Assembly: GCA_021292105.1 (NCBI GenBank)
Contig: CM037862.1
Coordinates: forward strand, 28,680,798-28,744,797
Direction of reading: 5' to 3'
Origin: Anadara kagoshimensis
Lineage: Eukaryota; Mollusca; Bivalvia; Arcoida; Arcidae
Length of the DNA: 64,000 nucleotides
Shown here: piece after piece, positions 46,730 through 59,272 of the stretch
How the letters are laid out: every line of letters begins with the position of its first letter
Numbering within the stretch: position 1 is the stretch's first letter
Notes under the pieces: model-generated
The model's input: only the letters and a program-made list of their open reading frames with translations
Told to the model about the DNA's origin: nothing
Databases searched by the model: none
Position numbers and translations under genes: made by a program

Positions 46730-47065
46730 TTGCGGTAGCTCAGTTTATAGAGTGCTGGCTCCGTAAGTGGGAGGTCTTGGTCTTGAACCCTGATCGGGTC
46801 TGACCTAAGACTTGAAAGTGGGTAGTGATTGTTATTTTACCAAGCACTCGGAATTGCAAAATGAAAGTCACGGTTCTTACGCATTGAACTTAAAATAAAC
46901 GAAGTCCCGTGTCACGGAAGGCGTGACACGTCAAAGAACCCTGCTGTATAATGCCATAATCGCAACATACAGGCAAAATTTCTGCACATTCGCCTATAGC
47001 TGGTAACGTCTTGATATTAGTGAAATATTCCTTACTGGGACATTTAACACCACTATTTCACTCGG
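46730..47065 (+). mobile_element. SINE family A, full-length
   Basis: Head 'gcggtagctcagtttataga' (A box) and 'ggtcttgaaccctgatcggg' (B box), then 'tgacctaagacttgaaagtg', 'aagcactcggaattgcaaaa', 'gtcccgtgtcacggaaggcg', 'tgcacattcgcctatagctg' and the tail 'ttactgggacatttaacacc'. The head lacks a matching 3' acceptor strand, so it is not a tRNA gene. Confidence 0.88.
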
Positions 47066-47469
47066 CTCTATCATTTATCGTCTCTCAAATAAATATTTCA
47101 TAACTTGCAATAACAACATCGCCACGGTACTTGCACATGCGCTTATATAACATTATATTTCAAATTAATCATTTATGCAAAGTATATACTCTTTAGGATA
47201 AATATCATACTAAAACTTGGCCTATTTAATGTTTTGTAACACATAACATATCAAAATGATATGAAGTACAGATTTGGTTGTGAGGATGGAGATTACATCT
47301 TGTTTAAATGTCCGGGTTCGATTGCTTCATCTCTAATACATGCACTATTGTACCATTTGAGAAGCTACAGTTATTACAAAATACCGACCAGAGAAAACCA
47401 ATTCATCGTTACATGTGACTGTCATCGTCGAAGTTGACGTGTATGTGAGTTTTACGTCCCATGCTCGAT

Positions 47470-47695
47470 CGGAGGTATCGGTGGCGAAGTAGTCTAAAGC
47501 ACAAACAATTCCTGTGTCTCTCACCGCCTTGGTTCGAATCCCACTCGAGCTGATCCTCATTTGAGACAATTTGTCAGTTTTTTTGCATGAGGTCGCTGGT
47601 TTTCGCCAGGCACTCCAATTTCCTCCGCCATCCCAGAACTGACTTACTCGATATAAGTGAAAGAATCTTGATTGGGACGCAAAACACCATTAAGC
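47470..47695 (+). mobile_element. SINE family B, full-length
   Basis: Head 'gtatcggtggcgaagtagtc' (A box) and 'ttggttcgaatcccactcga' (B box), then 'gacaatttgtcagttttttt', 'gcatgaggtcgctggttttc', 'ggcactccaatttcctccgc', and the tail 'tcgatataagtgaaagaatc'-'ttgattgggacgcaaaacacc'. Confidence 0.88.
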
Positions 47696-47699
47696 CTCT

Positions 47700-48087
47700 T
47701 CTCTAAACGCATTCCAAACAAACTGATTGCAATATAAATTTGTGTTGTACTTTGAATTTTTGTTTGTCTCACAATTCAAATACAATTTAAAGTACTAGCA
47801 GTTTTGTATTTTGAAAAATCAATTGCATGATTCTATAGAGTCAGACCCGGTCGTGCTTTGTTGTTTGTAAAGAGGGTCAAGGTCATGTGCGAAAATATTT
47901 AATGTTAATTTCTGTAAGTATAAATATATGGAAGGTAAGAAAGCAAACGCAAAGTCAGTTATGAAGGTAGACGCCACATGGGACGACAAAATATCCATGA
48001 ACAAATCGTATGCTCTCGGTCAATTATTTGAATTTATTTTATCTAAAACAAAGAACTTATGGATCTTTTTATATTTGTATTTTTCAG
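47700..48087. other. Upstream region or intron of the family 31 gene
   Basis: A plausible acceptor (TATTTTTCAG) ends at 48087, so sequence before it is probably an intron with a non-coding first exon further upstream, perhaps outside what can be recognised. No other feature seen. Confidence 0.4.
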
Positions 48088-48140
48088 AATCAACACAATC
48101 TTACCACAAGGTTAATATTTATGACCAATATTAACGTGAG

Positions 48141-49829
48141 ATGAGTTCTGGAAATTATTCTGCAAATCACAATCCTCCCTACGATGATGCTGGAGAGTTT
48201 CCGATGGACATTGTATACGATGACGTAACCGGATATGAAAATAACCCACCTCCCGCGTATATTGCAAATTGTGACCCGGACATTTACAGTTTAAGCAATA
48301 AGTCGCCTGAAAGTGAAACTGATTACAAGGACCAATTAGATTCAAGTGATGACGAAGCAAGTTACAATAGCGGAACAGGAAGTACAGTCGAAGTAGAAGC
48401 GGAAATTGAGTCAAATGGATATGGGCGAGGTGAGCAGGAAGTTGATTCGTCGTTTGGTAGCGAGAAGACAAGTTCTAATCATGACTCTCAGAACAAGACT
48501 GTGGAAAACAATAATGTGAAAAATGAGTCTGGAAATGTGAGGCGACAAAGGAGGTCCGGTGTCGTCAATGAATATGAACCTGGTATAAACTCTCCGACAT
48601 ATTCTCCTTCTCTCTCATCGGAAAATTCGTTTTTTCCAGAGAACGAAACTAAATCTGGTGAGTTGGAATCGAACGAAATAGTGCAGTGTAATTCTGATAC
48701 GTCATCAGTTTATAGTAGTAGCGGAAGGAAATCTATTTTAAGGAATGGGGATAAAACGAAACGTCCATCTTACTTACTGTTAGAATCACAGAATGAGGAT
48801 AGAAAAATAAGTACGGCGTCCTCAATTGGAATACAGATAGATTTCAAACCGGAAGTTGATATACCTAACACATGCGCACAGGAGGAGGATGAATCTAGAA
48901 AGCTTAGTGTTGCCTCATCACTTACAAATAGGAGTGAGAATAACAATATGAAGAGAAGTTCGAAAGCTCAGTGATATATCCGGACAGGACCTAGATGATT
49001 GCGATCTGGGACATGTGAATGAAGGATATTTGAGTGACACTTACCTAGATAACATAACAAAACAACTTGATACTATTATTGAAAAGTCAAAGGAAAAACA
49101 ACTACAACTCAATGGCGATTGTTCAAACAAAAAGACAGATGGTCGGCGCCGGAAGTCTTCCGAAGTGAGGTTTTCCGAAATACCTGATGTGAAAATTGAG
49201 TATGATGCATACGATCACCATCACAAACCGTATTACAGTAATAATAACAATGGATCAACCGATTCATTTGACTCAAAATCCGGGCATTCACTAGCTGATC
49301 ATGTGAGGAAGGACTCTATAGCTCTTACCAAGGAAAATATGGGTCAGATTGAAAGAATTAAAAAAGAATTCGCAATGAGAGTACAACAAAAACCGGTATG
49401 TATAAATACATTTATATATTTTAAACATCATTATGTCAGTGTACCTGGATTTAACTACTCAACATAGGGAAGTATTATGTTCAATGCCCTACTGTAACTA
49501 AATGCGGGTCACATGTAGAAAATACGTATCGTCAAAAGGCTTATTCAGCACTGTTGTCAAAGTAGCTTTATGATAATACATGTAGTATAATAAATATGTT
49601 CGACCAAAGCTAAAAAAACCCTTAATTCTATAACTTAAAAGAAATGTTAAACAATTTCTGGGTGTTAAACTCCATGTGTATAAAATAAGAAATTCTTGTC
49701 ACGTATTTGCACAGCTTGGGGATGTCCATAGATGAAATATACCTTTAGTTCTGCTCAGTCATGTTATTTTTGTTTTATGATTTTTCTATATTTATCCCTT
49801 TGAAGTATTAATGAGACGCTTTATGACAA

Positions 49830-49877
<48 letters not shown>

Positions 49878-52507
49878 CTTGTGGAAATTATCTCATATTA
49901 CGTGTACATGCATATCAATTTTGTCATTGAAATTTTGTTTATTATCAACAAAATAAAGAACCGCTTGTATATCTGTCACACGTACAAGGAAGCGAATCGA
50001 TTCTTTAATAATCTTTTTAGGCTTCAGTTTCACAACCATTCCTTTACTAAGATTTTCCTGCACTAAATTCTGACAAATATTGGTAGTATTTTATAGTAAT
50101 TCAAATAAAAACTGTCACAAAATAAGAACAGGCATGTAATAGGCTAAACGTGATATTTAAAATGAGACATTAAATTCACGAATATATATCTTGAAAAGTA
50201 ACACACTTATACAGAACTTAAATTTGGCAGAATTTGTTAAGGGGAATCTTACTTAAGAAATAATTGTGATATTTGATTTGCATTTGAAGAAGTCTGACCG
50301 TAAAACGTGGGTTTTACTGTTGCAAAATACTGGTTACCTGCAAACATCGCCAGGTAGGACTCAGTTTCCGGCAGCAAAATGTACGTTTTACCGTCGGATC
50401 TCTTTTGATGCTACTTATCATATTTTTAAAACATTCATGTAATTGTTATAAGTGATATTTTAAATGTCATGACAAAATATTTTTTAAATTCTATTTATAG
50501 ATATGGAAACGGAAGAGTAAAGCACTAAAACAATACAGACTTCATATTGGAGTTACCGTTCTTTTTGTTTTAACAATGATATTTGTGAGTATAGGTTGGC
50601 ATTTCCACAAGAAATCTACGCACGAAAAAGCCATAAACCAAAAGATTTTCTTCGAGGCAAGAAAACGAACTATTCGTTTGTCAGATATCGCCGGTAACGA
50701 CCACATTACCGGAATTTTAGGCATGGAACTTCCAAACTGGCAAATTCCAGCTCATTGTTCTGACGAACCGGATGCGCCCGAATCAACTTGTCTGAAGTGG
50801 AAAGGAAATGCTATTCTGCGCATAAAACATTTTGTTCTATCTGACGTAAACTGTTACAATGTATCTTGGAAATCTTTAAGGCCGGATTTTTACCCACATG
50901 ATTGCATTAACATAGATTCAGCATCCTGGTTCGGATTATCAAATTTGACCAACCCAGTATGGCCATTACAGGGTGTAAATTTTACTTTTTCGTCGTCAAG
51001 TTCAAATATTTTCGATCTTAATACTTTTAACTCAGCTATTGAATATTACTGGATATCATCTGACGCAGGCGCAATTATGGTGGACAATAGCGTTCCGCTG
51101 ATTGTAAATTGGAATATTTCAAGAAATTCTATGTGTTTAATAGCTAATTACACGGGTGAATTTTACGGTTATTTGGAAAGACCCAGTATTTATCTTAATT
51201 ATTCTATTTGTAACGGAATAGATACGCTCAAAACGCACAAAGCTATCCGAGGATTAGCCAATCAATATCCAACAAATTTCCCAGAAAGATCCATATTTCA
51301 ATCTCCTATTTGGTCAACTCAAGGAGAAGCAAAGACAATGGAAATTTCCGATACGGATTTGGAAGGTTTATTAAAGCGTATAAAACAGGCCGAATTAAAC
51401 TGTAGTTCTATTGAGTTGGATGGTAAATGGGAAGCTCATCAGGGAGATCTGGAATTTGACAGTAAAAAGTTTCCTAATATATCAAAACTTGCCCAGATTG
51501 CTAAGCAAGAAGGATGTGGATTATCTCTTATCATTAACCCCTATATTAGTTACACCTCTAGAAGTTTTAGTGAGTGCCTTCAGAAAGGATACTTTTTAAA
51601 AGGTGCCGGAGGAAACGTTCCTGGCTTTATCAATATAGAAAACACAATAGCTGCCATGTTGGACGTTTCGAATCCGACTGCAAGGTCATGGTTCACTGGA
51701 AAACTGATGGCCTTAGCCTCAAAATATGGAATTGATTCATTCCATCTTCATTACGGAGAATCATCATGGATTCCATATCATCCAAAATATACGGCTAATG
51801 GTTTAGATGCTAACAAAATATTGAAGATGTTTTCGGAAATGATGATGTCAGTTAGCGATGAGGTCATCTTAGATGGTACTGCGCAGTCGCAGCATCTTCC
51901 CGCGTTCCAGAGAGCTTCTACAAAAATCGAGAAGACCGACAAAGGATTCTGTCTAACAGGCACGATTCCTTCTGCTCTGACTTTAGGTTTACTGGGATAT
52001 CCGTTTGTCCTGGCAGACGGGTCATTTATTATTAAAAAGACAAAGTATAACAACCACTTTTCCATCCCGACAAGAAATTTGTATATCCGTTGGCTTCAGC
52101 TGACAGCTTTCTTTCCTGCTATGAAGTACGCTGTAACTCCATGGTCATATGATAATGATTGTTTAGAAGTTGCCAAGAGGTCATCAGATTTGCATCTTAA
52201 ACATGTCATTCCAGCCATTGATGCCATTAAAGATAAAATCCCAGCAGGGGATCCTATCCTCCGACCAGTTTGGTGGATTGATCCAAAAGATAAAAATCTC
52301 TACACAATTGAAGACCAGTTCCTCGTTGGAGATGATATTATGGTTGCCCCTGTTTTGTGTGAAGGGCAAACAAGCAGAATGATTTATTTTCCAGCAGGTT
52401 TATGGCAGGACCAGAACGATCTACAATTTTTTCAAGGTAGTCAGTGGAAGTTATTTAACGTTAGTCTTTACAGTGTGCCTTATTTTAAAATCAAACACGT
52501 GTTGTGA
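48141..52507 (+). CDS. Family 31 glycosidase-like type II membrane protein (MYORG-like), probably inactive
   Basis: Coding exons 48141-49395 and 50501-52507 join in phase 0 (VQQKP/IWKRKSKALKQYRLH). About 1,086 residues if a one-base frame break near 48960 is ignored. Residues ~1-430 form a polar cytoplasmic tail with a PPAY motif and repeated R-K-[IL]-S sites. One membrane span follows (IGVTVLFVLTMIFVSIGW), then a Cys- and N-glycan-rich lumenal part with the family 31 barrel: SIELDGKWE, LIINPYISY, SFHLHYGES, LTLGLLGYPF, RWLQLTAFFPAM, GDPILRPVWW, FLVGDDIMVAPV. Human MYORG (714 residues) is the nearest family I recognise. Its nucleophile block FKFDAGE is here FHLHYGE and its acid/base block WGYDLG is KGFCLT, so both catalytic Asp are missing. 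Alternatively it is an active enzyme with shifted residues, which I think unlikely. An AATAAA at 53031-53036 may end the transcript. Confidence 0.85.
48952..48974 (+). other. One-base frame break in the family 31 gene
   Basis: The upstream frame ends at a stop at 48972-48974 after NMKRSSKAQ. The next frame is open from 48952 and continues ...RKLSDISGQDLDDCDLGHVNEGYLSD to the splice site. The exon is 1,255 bases, one more than a multiple of three. One of the two T at 48960-48961 (agTTcga) is the likely extra base, because dropping it restores an RKLS motif like those at two upstream positions. It could be an assembly error, a real polymorphism, or a disabling mutation. Confidence 0.7.
49396..50500 (+). 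other. Intron of the family 31 gene
   Basis: Phase 0 intron, donor GTATGT, acceptor TATTTATAG. It contains a (CA)n microsatellite at about 49837-49874. Confidence 0.8.
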
Positions 52508-53326
52508 GGAGGAACATGTTATATTGTCACACTGTGCCCTGTGGTGATCTTCTTACATGTTTTTATAGCATAAAGAAGTAATGAAAGAAGACCAGAGTTC
52601 ACTTTTACATATTAATATGCATTTTATGTTTACGTGAAGTGATAAATTGGTGTTAAAGTGTCATTCACAGTGAGTTCCTCAGTTGTGCACAATGTTATGT
52701 CCTATTTGTCAACGACACAATTTGGAGATATGGAAATTGGCCTTGACCATTTGAGTAATTAATATCAATCAGAAAGCAACCATGCAGTGAAACTGTTTAG
52801 CCGACCTACTGAAATGAGCGATCACAATCTTTCTGCAACCAAATGGCGTCAGTTCGGCGTTAATATCATGAACTTTAGAGGAAGTTTTGGGACTTTAAAT
52901 AACCTGCTAATGTTATTTATAAAAATAAGAAAAATAATTTTCAATGGAGTTTTAACTAAAAATTTCAAAATCGTTTATTGTGAGAACGTCATAAATATTA
53001 AAGTAATATTTCAAAGGAACGTTCATTTTAAATAAAAAGTGGAATTCATTCTGAAGCCATTTACTTTATAATATGCAGAAATGAGAAAATATATTGAGAT
53101 ATTTTGATCGCAGTAGCGTTATCGTCCAAATTGTACCAAAATGTTCTGTTCTAGAACAAAATATTTTAGACAAAAAATGAATAGAAATAAATGTAATTTC
53201 GAATCGAAAGTCGAAAAGAATGTCGGTTTCATGTTATTGCTTATGCGATGAATAAGGGTATTTCTCTTGACATAATGTTAATTCCATCCATTAAAAACAA
53301 AATGCGCTAGTCGTCGTATTATTAAA
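52508..53326 (+). other. 3' UTR of the family 31 gene and spacer
   Basis: AT-rich. Candidate poly(A) signal AATAAA at 53031-53036. No further coding seen. Confidence 0.5.
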
Positions 53327-53563
53327 TACTGTAAATCACTTTTATTTCGCGAGAGTTTTATTTTCGCGTAAATTCGTGACTCACGCCATTCGCGAATTCA
53401 ATTATCACGCGAATATTTTCAGCACACAGATATTTCTATGTTGACATACATTATTCATACTTAATAAATAAGATTCAAAACGCAAATTCAAATATTCACG
53501 AATAACGTCAAGATGGTCTTGACGCGAAATTTTCTACTCGCGAAAAATAAGTGATCTACAGTA
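53327..53563. mobile_element. TACTGTAAATCAC-type MITE
   Basis: Left TACTGTAAATCACTTTTATT, right 'aaaaataagtgatctacagt'-'a' give a ~28-bp inverted repeat rich in 'cgcga' words (TTCGCGAG near both inner ends). The TA boundary and 237-bp length suggest a Tc1/mariner-type MITE. Only one copy in the window. Confidence 0.85.
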
Positions 53564-56500
53564 GGTTGCAGTGATTACTGCGATGAAAAAAAACCGCACA
53601 AAGTTTAAAATAATCTGAAAGGTAGATGTGTTGTGAAGTAATGTTGAGTTATAGAACCAAGTAGATACAATAGGCGTATATAAGAGATGTAGATTAATAG
53701 ATAGATTTTAATTGTTTTTTTAGTTGACAAAAAGGTCAAACATTTAAATGTTATGTTTTGATATATAGCATTGTTTATACTCATAACAAGTGGATAATAG
53801 AATGACCCATTATTAATTTGTAAAATTTCAAGGAAATTCATTTTTGCATAGTTTTAATTTTTATATTTGATAATGATCTATCTTCATCGAAATATTTAAA
53901 GTTTAGGAAACCCATGTATTTATATAGTTTTATTTGTGTTATGTTAGCTTGTATATAAGCACCGTGTGCTCACAAAGATATATTTTAGCCTTCAAATGCT
54001 TAAAAATTCACGAACGTTGTACTGTCATGTGATTGTATGTGTTTTAGCATAATCTACATATAAAAAACTTTTATCCTTGAATAATATTTTAAAAAATCCA
54101 TAAAAAATAAATGTATTGTTTTAAGATGTTATTTTAGCATGCGTATAATCATCATCACAAAGGATATTTAATCCTAGGTTCTTATTTGGCAGTACATTTT
54201 CTGTTTAATTTAGGCCTTATTTAATAAGTCCGTATGTGAACATTGCCTGCTTATGTGGGGCATATTATTCTTTGCTGCCTTGTTTCAAATATTTCCACAA
54301 CAGGTTTCCTTAAGCACAACTTTAACATAACAAGCATTGCTACTCTTCAAGATATCCAGGAATTTCAGGTGCCATTTTTTTGGAATACAAATTACAGTCA
54401 TTATTTCTATATTTAACTTTTTAACACTAATAAATACTTAAAAATATATGATTGATTTCATAGTTGTTATAGGGTGTATGCGTTTGTTAGGATAAGGATT
54501 TGTTGTTCAAAAGTGCTTTTTATCTGTGTTGAGTGTTAATCGTTTTAAGTCATACAGTGTAAATGATTTTAAAATATCGACAAAGGTTGGTGCGAGATTG
54601 GTTTGATGAATTAACGGTTAATCGGATAATAGATATCACCGAGACAGCCGTTGGCTTCTTGTTTATTATTTGTTTAATATTTGTTGATAGACATGTTATA
54701 TACTGTATTTTGAAAAGTGAAAGAATAGTTGAAAAATAGCCAAGTGTCGCTCATTTGATTTTTAAGAGCATGGTACTGACTTTAACTGCATTTTTAGCTC
54801 GAAATGACGCAAATAACATCAAGAAGTACAATTGTGAGAGGGATATAATTGTGTACGTATTGACACACACATATCAACATGTCATATTGTTTATATTTTT
54901 TATTTCTTTTTGTTTGTTGTTTATTTTGTTACTATATAAGCATTCATACCTATATACAATATCATATACTATGTGTTAAGTTTACAAGAATTCAGCTTGA
55001 TAAACAAATAAAAATACAGAGAAAGACACAACTGTCGTTAAGATTATTATTTCCAAGGTTAGTCAAACTATCAAAACTATCTTCATTCCGAAAGATCTGT
55101 ATAAAAGGCCTCTTCTTTATTCAATGACACATCATAACTGATTGTAATTTCATACAAACGACTAGCTAAACAAACTTAATAGAAGAACTAATTTATTTTA
55201 TTTCCATTAAAACAACACAAACTATTGAAACAACAACAAAAACCAACAACAAGCAATTTATAACAATGCTGATAGGAGGTTTTAAAGTAACATTATGTTA
55301 TACCAAAGAAACATGTACAAGAAAACTGTTATTCTGTTTTAATCAACAGCAAAAGACATGTGAAACAATTCATGGACCAAGAAACTCTTTATCAAAATTT
55401 ATGAAACACATTCCCAGAAAAACCAACCAAACATCACCAAATCGTTTTTGCAGAAAAAACTTCCCATAATTTATAAAGTATTACATATAACAACAAAGCT
55501 GAGTGGAGTGTAAATGGTACATAAAATTGAAACATATTTTATAAAAATGTTCCATATAGATGTAACCTGAGGGAAGTAGCAATTCCTCTATGTCCTATTT
55601 TGAGGTCACGATGTTTTTTAAGTGATGTGAACAAAATTGAGTTCAATTTGGCAACAAACCGATAAAGTTTTATACTTTGATTATAAATCGATAAAATCGT
55701 GTGTATTTAAGTAAACGAAACGGACTATTGGGTAAAATTACAAAGCTCTAATACACCTACAGGTCGAATATTAAACGTTGAAAAATGTAAGAAAAAACTT
55801 AAGAGCAAAAACAACAAACAACTTACAAACAATAAAACTACAAACAATGCAAAAAATGGAAGGATTATTCTTTTAAGAATTAGGAACCTTATTTTGAGAT
55901 AATTGATGAAACTCGAGCGAGGATAACAACTTGCATGAGCGACCATGCCTGAGATTCTTCTTTAAAAATATTTTGCAAAACAGGAAATGTCCTAAAAAGG
56001 AGAAAAAAAATGCGGTTTAAATGATTAATGAGACAAAAAGAAAAACAACAAAAACCATGTCATATGTAACAACATTGTAATTAAATTAATTGTCATGTAA
56101 GTTACATTATAGTTGACAAACACTACACTTTCCTTAAAATTTTAGAATCATGAAATGATTATTTTGTTGATGTTATCTTTAAAATTTTTAATAATATTTT
56201 AATTTCAAAATACCAAGCATTGAAAATATACAACCTTTGTTTTTAATTGAACATGGACATATAATTTTAATAATTTATATTAATATTTCATACTTATGAT
56301 AAAAAATTATAAACTTTAATTTTTTGGGAATAAATTACCCCTGTCACCATCTATAACTTTTTTATGTGTGACAAAATGTCATTAAGCCAGAAAAAATTCA
56401 GATAGTATAATTAGCTATTGTTTTACGAACACGAATATATACTTTACTGTATGAATTTATAATGCGGAATATTCGAAGTAGTACACGTCTCTGTAAATAG

Positions 56501-56810
56501 TAATAATTTCCTATAAATGTCATATGTATTTTTTCTAAGATAAAATGTTAGATGTAACGGATTGTACCCTTATTTCTCCATTTCTTACTTTAGTCTGCAT
56601 AAGTGGAAAATATTAAGATGGCTATATCCCATTTAAGTAATCAAACAATGATTCTAACTAGCTTCTCCATGTTCTTTATATTTATGGTCAAATTAGTTTT
56701 GTTAATATTCTGAAATATTTGTTCAACATGTTGTTTACTTTCCTTATCTATGCAGTTATATACTTGCTATTCATTCTTATGGTGTATTTAATACGTTTTG
56801 TTAGGGCTGA
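53564..56810. other. Gene-poor AT-rich stretch
   Basis: Over 3 kb without a recognised gene, SINE or MITE. Open frames are short with no motif. The short CAACAA-rich segment at 55200-55260 and AT-rich low complexity are the only patterns. Confidence 0.45.
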
Positions 56811-56814
56811 TTCA

Positions 56815-57165
56815 CAAAAGGGAACTTTATACAACGGAAGAAGTGGCTTGCAAATAACCTGTTGTCTTTGGGACATTGCAAGCCCTGGGTGATCAAGACT
56901 CTGAAAACGTTTTATAGCCGCCATCATTATATTATTTATATTTTTGTATCCGAAATCATCCTGGGTATATCTGACGTCCCACAGTTGCATATTCCTTGCA
57001 TTCTGAATTGTGTTGCAGGTGTAGCTAAATATGACGTGTTTACTCACCCTTCTTCACTTTTCAGGTGGAAGTTCACGTGTTTAACTTAAATTCGACATTT
57101 TCTAAAGTTATTACTTTGTTTTTTAATTCTGATGTAAACATGGACCAGTATGTTTGTGTTTGATT
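56815..57165 (+). mobile_element. 3' fragment of the reverse-transcriptase-associated repeat
   Basis: 'aaaacgttttatagccgcca' (56904), 'atctgacgtcccacagttgc', 'gcaggtgtagctaaatatga', 'gtggaagttcacgtgtttaa', 'aaagttattactttgttttt' and 'gtaaacatggaccagtatgt' occur in the same order as in 23760-23990 and 42415-42690. Confidence 0.5.
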
Positions 57166-58745
57166 TCAATATGTTGTCTTGTGCCTTGTTTGTCTTGTTA
57201 TGTTCAAAGGTTATTAGTTTTCTTGGCTATTTTGGCTGTCACGAACCTATACCCAATTCCATAAAAATAGCACTGCCGTGCTGTTGTACGGCGTAGTTGG
57301 GAAAATGGTGTTGTGGCAAGACAGAATATAACCGAAAATCTCCCCCACCCCCGGGAAAGGGGGGGGGGGGTTCGATCTATGCATAGTCCGACGGATGTTT
57401 TTTTTTGGAAAAAGAAACAATGTACCAAACCATGTATTGCTAAACTAAATGGTAGAAAATAATAATTTCATAAATATATGAAAAAGACAATCAGTTATTA
57501 AAATTTAAGAAAGTTTTATAAAGTCGTGCCCGATCGTTTTGTCATTTCGGATAGAGAGAAAGTAGAGTTTTGCAGACCCTACCATCGCTATGAGGGTGTA
57601 CATTCTAGAGGTTGTATGTATGTAACTGGATCATTTGCTGTTAAATCTGGGTTTTAATAATCTGCTGATTATCACTCACAATATTCCCGTTTCATGTTAA
57701 TGGTGAAGTATAAAATCCACATGTGGTCATTTGCACACAACACTACGAATTATCTCCCTTTCACCAAAGTGAAATCTAATCGATAAACAATTTTAAAATA
57801 TGACACAATTGCCTCAACATCAAAATACGTTATCATACCCTTCAAAATAAATTTAAATTACCGTAGATTTCATGAAGAATTTATTAAATTCACCTGCCAT
57901 TGCTGTTTATTTCATAAAAGTTATGATTTTACGTCGTAGGACGCAAACTTCTCGGACTACTTTTTATTGTTAACACGAGATCAGTTTGCCAAATTGCAGA
58001 AATTATTGGATGCATCCCGTCGCAATATTTTACTAGATTCCGAAATGTATTCCGAAAATTTATTCCAAATGTGCACATGTAAACAAATGCATTACCCGTC
58101 TCAGAATAAATATTTCACTATAAAACAAATATATTTCTTTCACGCTCATTTACCAGGCGCACTATTTCCATGCGAACTCATATCTTATAATTTCATAGCA
58201 TAGAAGCCCGATATCTTGGAAGAAAACGATAGCAAAGTACGCGTTCACTGTCGTGAAACGCCGTAAAAAATTTTTTGTCAAGGCACCACTGGAGTTAAAA
58301 ACAAAATGCCATTATGGGTTAGTAAATAATCCGTTACAAAAAGAATTTGAAACACAGCAAAACTCCCATTATATTTCATCATACTTGATGGCCATTGACA
58401 ATTTCATGATCAGTGATCTCATTTTCTTTTTTAGCTGTGACATGCATATGATTCTTTGTCAGTCCGATTACTGTCAAATAAATGTAATGTGATGCAACTT
58501 TCTTGAGTTTTACCTTAGGATAATTATTTATCCAATTCAACAAAGCAACACTTTTTGGTTATCTCTCCATTTTATTTTTATATCAATACAGAATAACAAT
58601 ACAACTCTCACTGTGCGCTTTAAAACAACAACAGAGTACTTAGTTGTTATTTAAACTTATCAAATGCGCTAATAATAGCAGCAAGGTTTATCATTGGAGA
58701 CTAAGCATTTTTAATATTAAAAATAAACAACAATAATAGTCAATA
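57166..58745. other. Non-coding, short G-run
   Basis: A C-then-G stretch at 57342-57371 ('cccccacccc', then G11) can form a local G-rich structure. No gene recognised. Confidence 0.4.
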
Positions 58746-58749
58746 GTAG

Positions 58750-59235
58750 AAATTGGCCGGTATCGCTCACCTGGATATAGCAACATAGACTAAAATAGCT
58801 AAATAATATTTTCTGTGTCAATAATTTCCCAATTAGTTGTTAAATGTTCAGAAAATGTCTAGTAAATGTTAAAATATAAATCTAATCTTAGTTTCAAGAA
58901 CATTGGAACAAATTGCTTTTTTAAAATGGCAACTGTAGACAATTATCAAATAAAGAGATATCCCTATGATGCATGTAAATAGATAATTAAAGTGACATAA
59001 TAACTGCAAAGGATAAGGTAAAAAGTTGTCATGACCTTGCTCTTATTTTAACGGAAATATACGATGTTTCATTACCATTTAATCAAAAAAAATGTATTCT
59101 TAAAATTTGTAGATTACATTTGCAATGAACTTCCTACACTTTCGAAAATTTATTTATGTCATAAAGAGAACAGATGATTTGGTTCAGACCCTACAGAAAA
59201 CCAGTTTCTGCCAACAATTGCCAATAAACGGGTTT

Positions 59236-59272
<37 letters not shown>

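Noticed and set aside
46730-46810. tRNA gene candidate (GCGGTAGCTCAG... with B box)
   Set aside because: The 3' acceptor strand does not pair with the 5' end, and the sequence continues directly into a SINE body shared with other copies.
55201-55470. 67-codon open frame after a CAACAA-rich stretch
   Set aside because: Lys/Thr/Asn-rich random-looking product in a gene-poor AT-rich region, without supporting splice sites or family match.
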